From Bryobacteraceae bacterium (lineage in GTDB: Bacteria; Acidobacteriota; Terriglobia; Bryobacterales; Bryobacteraceae): a stretch of 64,000 bases of DNA. The notes beneath the pieces are model-generated. The model was not told where the DNA came from. It did not search any database and saw only the letters and a program-made list of their open reading frames with translations. Shown in pieces: positions 44,296-51,557 of this stretch (the stretch's first letter is position 1; every line of letters begins with the position of its first letter). Both the position numbers and the translations under genes were made by a program. Location of the stretch: positions 1,612,001 to 1,676,000 of the forward strand of contig JAWKHH010000001.1 in assembly GCA_041394945.1 (NCBI GenBank), given 5' to 3'.

Positions 44296-45126
44296 CTAGG
44301 CAAGTTGGGAGGCGAGTTCGCCGGTGGCCAGCGCCTGTAGCGCCGCGACGTCGCCGCCGTCGAGCAGACCCGCTTCGGGCTGCCCTTCGGCGTAGAAGCC
44401 GTGGCCGCGCCACCGCAGGTTCAAACCGGCGAATCGAACCCGTCCGTTGCCCCGCGAGCCGCCGCCGCCGAGCGTGTCGTCTTCGAGCAGCCGCATCGCC
44501 TGGACGAGCTTCGCAACCAGTTCCTTGTCTTCCTCGCAGAGAATGTCGAGCACCATCCGGATGCGGAACCGCGCGCCGGCCGGCACACGTTCGAGCGTTC
44601 GCGGGCTGGCTTGGCTCGTGATGCGGTCGATGGCGTTTTCGCTCTTCACTTCGGTGAGTTCATCGTCGAGATTTTCGCGCATCTGCGGGGTGATGCTCTC
44701 CAGATCGAGCGGCGCGTCGGAGACGGTAAGCCGGGCGGGAGTGGCGTGCGCGGCCGATACCGGGTCCCCGGTGACGCGCTCCATGCGGCCCGCGCTGCGG
44801 CCGAAAAGCAGGCACACCTCGTCGTCCGGGCGGTCGCTCTGGTGAATGCGAACGTCCTGGCCACGGCGGCGCGAGACGTAGACCAGTTCAGTCGGCTTGG
44901 TTAGCCCTCCGGTTTGCTCGAGCAGCGAACGGAGTCGCCCCCGGAGCGTGGAGCCGGGCACGTACGGGCGTCCGAAGGCATCCTTGACGACGGGATTGTC
45001 GGCGCCGCCGATTTCGAGCGATCCCTTGCCGGCGCCCACGTGGAGGCCGGTTTCACACAGGAGATCTCCTTCGAGAATCAGTTTGCCGATCAGCTTCAAT
45101 TCGGTTTGCGCGGTATGCGAACTCAT
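44296..45126 (-). CDS. csm3: Type III-A CRISPR effector subunit Csm3 (target-RNA nuclease)
   Basis: 276 aa. Opens with the RAMP strand GDLLCETGLHVGAGKGSLEI and then GGADNPVVKD. D43 in this segment aligns with D33 of S. thermophilus Csm3, the residue needed for cleavage of target RNA every six bases. Further conserved blocks are YVPGSTLRGRLRSLLEQ, ENAIDRITSQASPRTLERV and the C-terminal loop DTLGGGGSRGNGRVRF. It forms the backbone filament. The N-terminus has about 10 extra residues and the C-terminus about 40 compared with streptococcal Csm3. Confidence 0.95.
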   Translation of the reverse strand: MSSHTAQTELKLIGKLILEGDLLCETGLHVGAGKGSLEIGGADNPVVKDAFGRPYVPGSTLRGRLRSLLEQTGGLTKPTELVYVSRRRGQDVRIHQSDRPDDEVCLLFGRSAGRMERVTGDPVSAAHATPARLTVSDAPLDLESITPQMRENLDDELTEVKSENAIDRITSQASPRTLERVPAGARFRIRMVLDILCEEDKELVAKLVQAMRLLEDDTLGGGGSRGNGRVRFAGLNLRWRGHGFYAEGQPEAGLLDGGDVAALQALATGELASQLA

Positions 45127-45148
45127 GGGAAGGTATCCTCGGGGCGGT

Positions 45149-45964
45149 CTATTCGTTGTAGGCGACGATGGCTTCGAACAGATCGCGGAATCTCTCGTAA
45201 CCTTTCATCTCGTTCTTGCGAGTAACCTGGAGAAGCAGCTTCTCCAGGCTGTCGAGGCTGCGCAGCGAATGCCTGGCGATGGTGTAGGCGAGTCGCGCGC
45301 GAAGCATGACGAAGTGGTGCTGGCGTTCGCCCTCCGGGGCGCGGCAGGCGCGGCGGACGGCGTTGTAGAAGCGGCGGAGCTGGGAGCGCGTGCCGGAGTC
45401 CATGTCGCGCATCCGGGCGACTACGGCGTGGGCCTGATTGTCGAGGTAGAGCGAGTCGGCGATGAGCTTTTCGAGGTCGATCTCCATCGGACCGTCCGGA
45501 CGGCCGCCCCGAAAGTCACGGCGCTCGCCGCGGTCGTGCCGCGGGCCGCGTTGGGCGTCCTGGCCTCCGCGCGGACCGGCGCCGCCCTGGCCTTCGCGGG
45601 CCGGACGGTCGCCACGGTCGCGGCGCTCGCCCTGCTGCTGGGGACGGTTGCCGCGATCGCCCTTCGACGGACGGTCGCCCTGCTGCTGCGGCTTGCCGGA
45701 GGGCTTGCCCTGGGGTTGAGGCTGGTCGCGTTGCGGTGCGGCCGCCGGAGGTTCGGCCGGTGCGGCGACGGAAGCTTCGGCTGGCGCGGGGGCGGACTCG
45801 GCGGGCGGCGCGGCCTCCGCCGCCGGAGCAGCCTCAGCCGCCGGGGCAGCCTGAGCCGCAGGCGCTGGGGCCGGTTCCGCGGGAGGCGCCGCCGTCTCCG
45901 CCGGAGCGGGCGCGGACTCGACCGCCGGGGTTTCCTGTAACTGATCGGGATTCTCGTCTGCCAT
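45149..45964 (-). CDS. csm2: Csm2 small subunit with a long disordered Ala/Pro- and Arg/Gly-rich N-terminus
   Basis: 271 aa, about twice the usual 110-140. Residues 160-271 (MEIDLEKLIADSLYLDNQAH to the end) form the helical Csm2 domain, with RSQLRRFYNAVRRA and ARLAYTIARHSL typical of the family. Residues 1-78 are almost only Ala, Pro and Glu; residues 79-159 are rich in Arg, Gly, Gln and Asp with repeated RGG, RGD and QQQG-like units. Several Csm2 copies line the crRNA-target duplex, so the tails would decorate the complex. Met160 could be an internal start, but it has no Shine-Dalgarno. The unbroken frame and codon pattern support the extended form. It lies 20 bases after cas10 and 22 before csm3. 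Confidence 0.9.
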   Translation of the reverse strand: MADENPDQLQETPAVESAPAPAETAAPPAEPAPAPAAQAAPAAEAAPAAEAAPPAESAPAPAEASVAAPAEPPAAAPQRDQPQPQGKPSGKPQQQGDRPSKGDRGNRPQQQGERRDRGDRPAREGQGGAGPRGGQDAQRGPRHDRGERRDFRGGRPDGPMEIDLEKLIADSLYLDNQAHAVVARMRDMDSGTRSQLRRFYNAVRRACRAPEGERQHHFVMLRARLAYTIARHSLRSLDSLEKLLLQVTRKNEMKGYERFRDLFEAIVAYNE

Positions 45965-45983
45965 TGGAGTTACCTGTTGTTAG

Positions 45984-47411
45984 TTATGCCTCGAGCAGGC
46001 GCCACGCCCACTCGACGGCCACGCGCCCCACGGGACGCAGTTTCACATGCGTGGGGCTCTTGCCGACAATATCGGTGATGAGCGCCTTCTGGAGGCGAAG
46101 TAATTCGCGGTCCTTATGCTCACCCAGCATCAGACCGAGCCGGCGATGGTAGCGCCACGGGCGGTCCGGCCGCGCGCTTTCCACCGGTTTGTCGCGATAG
46201 AAGCCGCCGAGTTCGGAGAGTATCTGCGGCGAGCATCCGAACTCGCGAACCATCCGCAGCAGGATGTCCTTGAGCTGGCCGGTGTGCTGCATCTGGCGCC
46301 ACTCGATCGCCGCTCCGAACAATCGGACGCAATCGTGCCCGGCCGTCTTGGCCGCCTCCAGGCCCTTACCCGCTCGCTCATAGACGGCCGGGAGCGTTTC
46401 CTCTTCGCCGGCCAGTTCGAGCGCCATGGAGATCGTCTTGCCCTCCGGGCCGGGCAGTTCGTGCAGGTTCGCCTCGGCGAAGCGCTGAAACAGGCGCTGC
46501 ATTTCGCGGCCCAGTTCGAGCAAAGCGTCCCACGCGCCGTAGACGGCGAAATCGTCGCCGCCGGAGTAGAGCACCGTAACGCGCTGCCAGTAACCGCGCA
46601 TGGCGCACAATAGTTCGAGTTCGCCGGCGAAGAACTGCCGGTAAAGCAGCGATATCTGCACGTAGTCTTCCACCGATTGCACTCGCCGCAGGCGGGCCGC
46701 GAATCCGTCGACATCGGCGCGCAGCACCCCCCATCCGTGACGCCCCTCGGCCTGCGCGGCCATTTCCGAGGCGGTGGCCGAACCCGGCCCTTCCGCTTTG
46801 GGCGCGGTGTGGCGCATCACGGAAATCGCGTCGTCGCCCTGCCCGATCGGCCATTGGTGCTTGCCGGCGCCGAGGGCAACCGTGGCCGGCGCGGCCGGAT
46901 CCCATCCGGCGATCTTGGCGTCCGGCAGCGCGGCGGCGAGTTCGGCGAAGGCGGCCGCGTCTTCGTTGGATTCGGCGGCGGCATGGGGTTCGAAAAAATC
47001 AGACCCGGGCGCGGCGGCCGTGTTCAGCGCCATGAACAGCGACTCGGTGAGGCGCTTGCGGACTGTAATCCAATCGCCGAGGTTCTCGGTCCAGCCCCAG
47101 ACAAGGCGGACACGGTTTCCGGACTTGGCAGCAGCTTCAGCGGCGGCGGCCTTGAGGATCTCCTCCGCGGCGGCGAGGTTTTCCTCCGGCACGACGAGAA
47201 AGAAGCCTCCGCCGCCGGACCATCCAAGCAGGATTTTCGCCAGGCCCAATTCCGCCAGAATCGCCCGCGGGAGAACGTCCGAGAGAAGGGAGATCCAACG
47301 GCAGCGTCCGGTCAGCACCGATTCAGCCGGTTCGCTCTCCGGGGACACTCCAGCCGTTACGAAACCTTCAACGCCGGTGAATTTTCCCTGGAGAAAGATC
47401 TGAACGGACAT
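45984..47411 (-). CDS. cas10: Cas10/Csm1 with intact GGDD cyclase motif and no HD nuclease domain
   Basis: 475 aa, against about 750 for Csm1 with an HD domain. The N-terminal part is a Palm1-like domain (LAKILLGWSGGGGFFLVVP, about 57-75, then RVRLVWGWTENLGDWITV). The Palm2 domain starts GWGVLRADVDGFAARLRR (about 227-243) and carries the cyclase motif YSGGDDFAVYG (GGDD at 284-287). The helical C-terminal domain contains LKDILLRMVREFGCSPQIL. There is no N-terminal HD motif and no Cys pairs for the zinc ribbon between the palms. The protein should make cyclic oligoadenylate from ATP on target RNA binding but not cut ssDNA through HD. A GGGAGG precedes the ATG. It is the first gene of the csm operon. 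Confidence 0.93.
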   Translation of the reverse strand: MSVQIFLQGKFTGVEGFVTAGVSPESEPAESVLTGRCRWISLLSDVLPRAILAELGLAKILLGWSGGGGFFLVVPEENLAAAEEILKAAAAEAAAKSGNRVRLVWGWTENLGDWITVRKRLTESLFMALNTAAAPGSDFFEPHAAAESNEDAAAFAELAAALPDAKIAGWDPAAPATVALGAGKHQWPIGQGDDAISVMRHTAPKAEGPGSATASEMAAQAEGRHGWGVLRADVDGFAARLRRVQSVEDYVQISLLYRQFFAGELELLCAMRGYWQRVTVLYSGGDDFAVYGAWDALLELGREMQRLFQRFAEANLHELPGPEGKTISMALELAGEEETLPAVYERAGKGLEAAKTAGHDCVRLFGAAIEWRQMQHTGQLKDILLRMVREFGCSPQILSELGGFYRDKPVESARPDRPWRYHRRLGLMLGEHKDRELLRLQKALITDIVGKSPTHVKLRPVGRVAVEWAWRLLEA

Positions 47412-47507
47412 GGCCTCCCTGCGCGGTGCTATCGGCGCGGAATCTTCAATCTAGCATGGGCGGAGCCGGAGCGGGAGCGAAAATCGCGGAAGGCCATGGG
47501 CTAAGGA

Positions 47508-48599
47508 TCACCCGGCGCCGCGGAGGCGTTGGAAGAGAAGCCAAAGACCGAGCGCCGCCGACCCAGTCACGATGGTCGCGACCCAGGGCCGGTAATAGAT
47601 TGCTTCGATCGGCCACCCCAGGTCGAAGATCTCGATGGCGAGCGTTCCGCCGGCCGCCGCCACCGCCACCAATGGACGCTTCCAGGGCGGCGTCCAGTTT
47701 GCAGTCCCCGCGGCAACCCAGGCGGCGCTGACGATGCCGGAGCCGAGCGACGTGGCCGCGGCAACGATCCACACCGCGTGCGCGAGCGTCGGATCGGTGG
47801 ACACGGCCAGGGCAAACATGAAATCGACCGTAAACGACGGCCCCCAGTACAACCTTGCACCGCACATCTGTGCGATCGCGGCCAACGTCGAGGCAACCAC
47901 GATCGGCACGGCGACACCCACTATCCCGGTTCTCCAGATCTGCGTCAAACTCGCGCCCGCCCTGCCGAGTTGAAACGCCAGAATCGCCCCTGGCGCGGCG
48001 ACAGTCAGAATCGCGCCTAGAGTGGCTCCCGGGTCTCCGTGCGGCTCCCCAACCATACGCGGGTTCCTTGTCCACAAGCCTCCCGATTGCGCGGTGAAGA
48101 CACTGATCAACAAACCGAGGCCGAAGACACAACATCCAATGCCGGCAATCTTCCGCACCCGGGAGCCGGAAGTAGCAATGGCAACCGCCAGAGCGCTCCA
48201 CACACCCATCCAGACCCACGCGCCGTACTTACAAAGACTATCGGCCGGATCGCCGAAGACGTACCGCGGATACAGAACGCCGCCGGTTATGCGTGAGTTG
48301 CCGCTGACCGAGAACACCGCCCCGCCGACGAGCCAGCAGGTAATGAGAAGCCCGGCCACGCGCCGCGCCCGCCTCTGCGGCTTTCCCGCACTACGCCGGC
48401 CCCAATGCGCGGGCGCCACGTGACAGAGAACCAAAGCGAAATAGGCTCCGCCGACCACGGCCGTGAGGAACGCGCCGGGATCGGTGGCCGGCCAGGTCAT
48501 CGCGGCGATCTCAAACCATGCCGGCATCGAGTAAAACGCCGACGCCTCGAGCGCGACAATCGACCAAATCGCGTCTCGTTGAGCCGTGGAATCGACCAT
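47508..48599 (-). CDS. Polytopic membrane protein of unknown function upstream of cas10
   Basis: 363 aa from the chosen ATG 48599, with GGTGAAG just upstream (reads MVDSTAQRDAIWSIV). About nine to ten hydrophobic helices, for example FLTAVVGGAYFALVLCHVA, VAGLLITCWLVGGAVF and VATIVTGSAALGLWLLF. There are no recognisable transporter, CorA (GMN) or protease motifs. A longer frame to 48734 exists. Its stop is 96 bases before cas10 on the same strand, so it could be co-transcribed with the csm genes, but no family link to CRISPR systems is known to me. Orthologues may simply be a housekeeping or phylum-specific membrane protein. Confidence 0.7.
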   Translation of the reverse strand: MVDSTAQRDAIWSIVALEASAFYSMPAWFEIAAMTWPATDPGAFLTAVVGGAYFALVLCHVAPAHWGRRSAGKPQRRARRVAGLLITCWLVGGAVFSVSGNSRITGGVLYPRYVFGDPADSLCKYGAWVWMGVWSALAVAIATSGSRVRKIAGIGCCVFGLGLLISVFTAQSGGLWTRNPRMVGEPHGDPGATLGAILTVAAPGAILAFQLGRAGASLTQIWRTGIVGVAVPIVVASTLAAIAQMCGARLYWGPSFTVDFMFALAVSTDPTLAHAVWIVAAATSLGSGIVSAAWVAAGTANWTPPWKRPLVAVAAAGGTLAIEIFDLGWPIEAIYYRPWVATIVTGSAALGLWLLFQRLRGAG

Positions 48600-48751
48600 C
48601 TTCACCGTTGGACACGGTTCGATATCAGAAAGTTCCTGGGTCCAAACACCCGCCGAGATCCGTATTCCATCACGGCCGGTAAGGCATAGACTACACGCAA
48701 AGTAGTTCTTGAGCGACGCACGCCTGTATGGCAAATGTATAGCTGTCGCAC

Positions 48752-49141
48752 ATGAAACGCATTATTCCCTTCGTCGTTACCGCCGTACTCCTGTCCGTGC
48801 CCCTGAGCGCCGAGTCGCTCGACATGCCCGCGCCCGGAGCCCATAAGCCACGATCCGGCTTTTGGCGCGCCAGCATCGGCGCGGTTCTCGCCGCCAGCGC
48901 CTTCGACGCCCATTCCTCCATGCACCGGTTCGAGGCCAACCCGCTGCTCCGCGGAACCAACGGGCGCTTCCAGATGCGCGGGTTCGCCGTGAAGGCGGCG
49001 ATCACGAGCGGCGCCATGGGGATTCAGTATCTCCTGCTGAGAAAAAGCTCACGCGGCGAGCGCGCCGCGGCGTTCGTCAACTTCGGGATGGCGGGGGGAT
49101 TATCGGTGGTGGCGGCGAAGAACTACTCGAACCCCAAGTGA
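48752..49141 (+). CDS. Small exported hypothetical protein
   Basis: 129 aa. A signal peptide IIPFVVTAVLLSVPLSAESL is followed by a soluble part with ASIGAVLAASAFDAHSSMH and two weak hydrophobic helices (AAITSGAMGIQYLLL and FVNFGMAGGLSVVA). No domain is recognised. It is divergent from the polytopic membrane protein gene across a 152-base gap. Similar short proteins with an S-x-M-H-R-F-E-x-N-P-L pattern are common as unknowns in acidobacterial genomes, which I recall only as a general impression. Confidence 0.6.
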   Translation: MKRIIPFVVTAVLLSVPLSAESLDMPAPGAHKPRSGFWRASIGAVLAASAFDAHSSMHRFEANPLLRGTNGRFQMRGFAVKAAITSGAMGIQYLLLRKSSRGERAAAFVNFGMAGGLSVVAAKNYSNPK

Positions 49142-49150
49142 GCCCGCCGA

Positions 49151-49556
49151 TCAGGAGCGGCCGGCGATTTCGAGCGCGCTGAAGCGGGCGATGGCGTCGA
49201 AATCCCGGTCGCGAGGCCATACCGGCAACGGTTCTCGAACGCAATCGCCGCGATAAGGCAGTCAATCGACGACCGGTCGGTGAGTCCGTGGCGTCTGCCT
49301 TGCCGGCATAGCTCGGCGGCGGCCACGTAACAAGCGCAGCGGAATCGGATCGCTCAAGACGGGTAGAGCTAGAAATGCGTCGCGAAAGGAGTCGGACCGT
49401 GAACCGGGATTGGGGCCTTGCAGCACTTCCTGAGCGGCCGGGCCACAAGTGGCGAACTGAAAAACCTCCCGCTCGCGAACCGTCCGCCGGAAGTCGGCCC
49501 GACAGGATTTCGATCCAGATCGACGTATCGACAAGGATCAGTGCTTTCCTGCCGGC
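49151..49556 (-). pseudogene. vapC: Decayed VapC-type PIN-domain toxin
   Basis: Read on the minus strand, pieces of one PIN toxin lie in successive frames: LILVDTSIWIEILSGR (N-terminal Asp), then EREVFQFATCGPAAQEVLQG with LALPVLSDPIPL, then LCRQGRRHGLTDRSSIDCLI with AAIAFENR, and finally VWPRDRDFDAIARFSALEIA before TGA. Three frameshifts separate these. The order and acidic residues fit VapC, but no single ORF spans it. It follows a similarly broken vapB. Confidence 0.7.
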
Positions 49557-49760
49557 GCGACAGTTTGTCCTCCCTCATTTCGGAACGATCGCCCTCGCAA
49601 ATCCCTGACCCGGCATAACCGGGGAGGCTCTGGATCTTTCGGATCCGGATCACCTCCTCCAGCGCGGTGTTTACGGCGCTTGAACTAGGTTCGGGCAGCC
49701 AGGATGGCGGTCGCTTCCTCGAGCAGCCGCTCGTCAAGCACAAAGATTTGTGCGTTTCAT
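49557..49760 (-). pseudogene. vapB: Decayed VapB-type antitoxin
   Basis: From ATG 49760 on the minus strand MKRTNL is read, then a TGA after eight codons. Homology continues in shifted frames as LDERLLEEATAILAART, a stop, and SSAVNTALEEVIRIRKIQSL with GSGICEGDRSEMRED. This is the DUF2191/VapB pattern with its C-terminal G-x-G-x-W-EGD-L-SEMR region. At least two frameshifts are present. It lies just upstream of the vapC relic, in the normal order. Confidence 0.65.
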
Positions 49761-49772
49761 GTGTACAGCGTG

Positions 49773-51506
49773 TCAGGCCGCCAGCCCGATCCGGCGCAAC
49801 TGCGCACGAAAGCGCGGGTGTTCACGGAGCGAATCATATGCCGGGTGGACTCCGATATGGGTCACCGAAGGTTCGCGCTGCTCACACGCCTGCTCGAGCC
49901 ACGTGAGGGCGATGTCGTCCCGCCCGAGTCCTGCGTTCGCCAGGCAAAAGGCCACGCCGGACACATGGCGGTGTGCGGCCAGGGACTCGAGTTCAGCCAG
50001 CAATCGCTCCGCCTCGCTCCGATCGCCTTTCATCCCGCGCACGTGGCACAACGCCGCCACCAGGCTCGGGATCCCGCCAGCGAGCCCGCGCCCGCGTTCC
50101 AGGTGCTCAACCGCTTCGCCGTACTCGCCGCGCGAGGCGAGCACGCGCCCCAGACACGTGTGCGCTTTGTAGTAGCCAGGCGCGTCATGGATCAGCCGGC
50201 GCGTCGCCCGTTCCGCTTCATCGAAGCGCCGGGCGAGCAAGTGCATGTATGCCTCCGTCTCGCGGATCACCGGTTCGAGAGGGCTCAACGCCACCGCCGT
50301 TTCAATCTCCGCCCGCGCCTCGTCGTGCCGCCCGAGAAGCGCCAGCATGTCGCAGCCGTACCAGTGGTGCGCCGTGACGTAGCCGGGGTTCAACTCGATG
50401 GCGCGCCGGTAATGGCGCTCGCCGAGCGCCCAGTTCCAATCGTGCAGGGCCAACAGGTACCCGAGCGAAACGTGAGCCTCGGCGAGCGTGGGGTTGAGTT
50501 CCAGCGCGCGGAGAGCCGCCTCCCGCGCCAGCGGCATCGCCTTGGGCGGCGGCTCGTAGCCAAAGTCGCACAACAGACTGTAGGCGTCGGCGAGCCCCGC
50601 ATAGGCAAAGGCGCACTCGGGATCTTTCGCGGCGGCGCGCTGGTAGAACACGATGCTCTGGCGGAGCCCTTCTTCGGTGCGCCGGTTCCACTCCACTCTT
50701 CCGCGCAGGTAGAGCGAGTAGGCTTCGACGCACTCCGGGCTCGAAGCCTGCGCGGAACCGGATTGGCTCTCCAGGCGCACCTGGAGCACAGTGGCAAGCG
50801 AACGCGCCAATTCCTCCTGCACGGCGAATAGATCGGCGAGTTCGCGCTCATACGCGCCGGTCCAGCGGTAGACGCTCGATGCGGCATCGATAAGGCCGGC
50901 TGTGATGCGGACCCGGTTGCCGGCGCGGCGGACCGAGCCTTCGAGGATCGCGTCCACTGGAAGCTTCGCGGCGATCTCGGCCGGGCTCTGGCCGGCGTCG
51001 CGCAGTCGCGCCATGCTGCTCCACGCGATCACCCGGAGATCGGGGAGGCGCGTGAGGGCGTGGATCAACTCCTGGGTGAGGCCGTCGCCGAAGAAGGCAT
51101 CGGCGGGGTCCGGGCTCAGGTTCGAGAATGGGAGCACGGCGATTGTCTTCATGCCGCGGGGCGTGGCAGGCGCGGAATCGGAGCGCGGCGCGAAGGCGGG
51201 CGTGTAGCCGCCACGCTTGTAGTCGATGCGGATGGGATCGGCCGCGCCGGCGGTGGAGTAGTAGCGGTCGAGCTTGGCTCGGAGGCGGCGGGCCTCAACG
51301 CGGACGATGGGGTCGATACGGGGATCGTAGTCAGCGGGACGGTCGAACACGGCGGCGCCGATGGCCGTTTCCTTGAGCGTATCGCCGCGGCCAGCCAACG
51401 CTTCGTCCACCGTAAACTGTAGGAACCGGCTCATGCGGCGGCTCCCGGAGAATAATGGGCTCGCGAGAATGCGTTGCAACTGGGTCAGGACTTGACCGGG
51501 GTCCAC
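49773..51506 (-). CDS. TolB/FlgO-like and TPR protein of the acidobacterial regulatory type
   Basis: 577 aa. The first 100 residues (SRRMSRFLQFTVDEALAGRG and FDRPADYDPRIDPIVRVEAR) are a conserved N-terminal module of such acidobacterial proteins. Residues about 117-230 resemble the FlgO/TolB-like domain (MKTIAVLPFSNLSPDPAD, FGDGLTQELIHAL). Residues about 260-577 are TPRs, for example AHVSLGYLLALHDWNWALGE. The domain combination is often annotated as adenylate cyclase-like, but no cyclase domain is present. Function unknown, likely a scaffold in regulation or transport. Confidence 0.82.
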   Translation of the reverse strand: MDPGQVLTQLQRILASPLFSGSRRMSRFLQFTVDEALAGRGDTLKETAIGAAVFDRPADYDPRIDPIVRVEARRLRAKLDRYYSTAGAADPIRIDYKRGGYTPAFAPRSDSAPATPRGMKTIAVLPFSNLSPDPADAFFGDGLTQELIHALTRLPDLRVIAWSSMARLRDAGQSPAEIAAKLPVDAILEGSVRRAGNRVRITAGLIDAASSVYRWTGAYERELADLFAVQEELARSLATVLQVRLESQSGSAQASSPECVEAYSLYLRGRVEWNRRTEEGLRQSIVFYQRAAAKDPECAFAYAGLADAYSLLCDFGYEPPPKAMPLAREAALRALELNPTLAEAHVSLGYLLALHDWNWALGERHYRRAIELNPGYVTAHHWYGCDMLALLGRHDEARAEIETAVALSPLEPVIRETEAYMHLLARRFDEAERATRRLIHDAPGYYKAHTCLGRVLASRGEYGEAVEHLERGRGLAGGIPSLVAALCHVRGMKGDRSEAERLLAELESLAAHRHVSGVAFCLANAGLGRDDIALTWLEQACEQREPSVTHIGVHPAYDSLREHPRFRAQLRRIGLAA

Positions 51507-51557
51507 CCAAGCTAGTGTAGCGAAGATTTAGCGAAGATGCTGAGCGCCTGCGCGTGA

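Noticed and set aside
45487..45487. Met160 of Csm2 as the true start
   Set aside because: No Shine-Dalgarno near it, and the upstream frame is open, in register and correctly spaced from cas10; kept as an alternative only.
44897..45940. Plus-strand frame rich in Arg, Gly and Ala opposite csm2/csm3
   Set aside because: It mirrors the Ala/Pro and RGG codons of csm2 and has no independent support.
45487..45964. Repetitive sequence in the 5' part of csm2 as a CRISPR array
   Set aside because: The repeats are short codon-level repeats within an open frame, with no regular repeat-spacer spacing.
47508..48599. CorA-type magnesium channel known from some type III-B loci
   Set aside because: No GMN motif or two-helix C-terminal arrangement; it has about ten helices.
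42116..49800. CRISPR array, cas6, cas1 or cas2 near the csm genes
   Set aside because: I searched by eye on both strands and found no direct repeats of 25-40 bases and no gene of those families.
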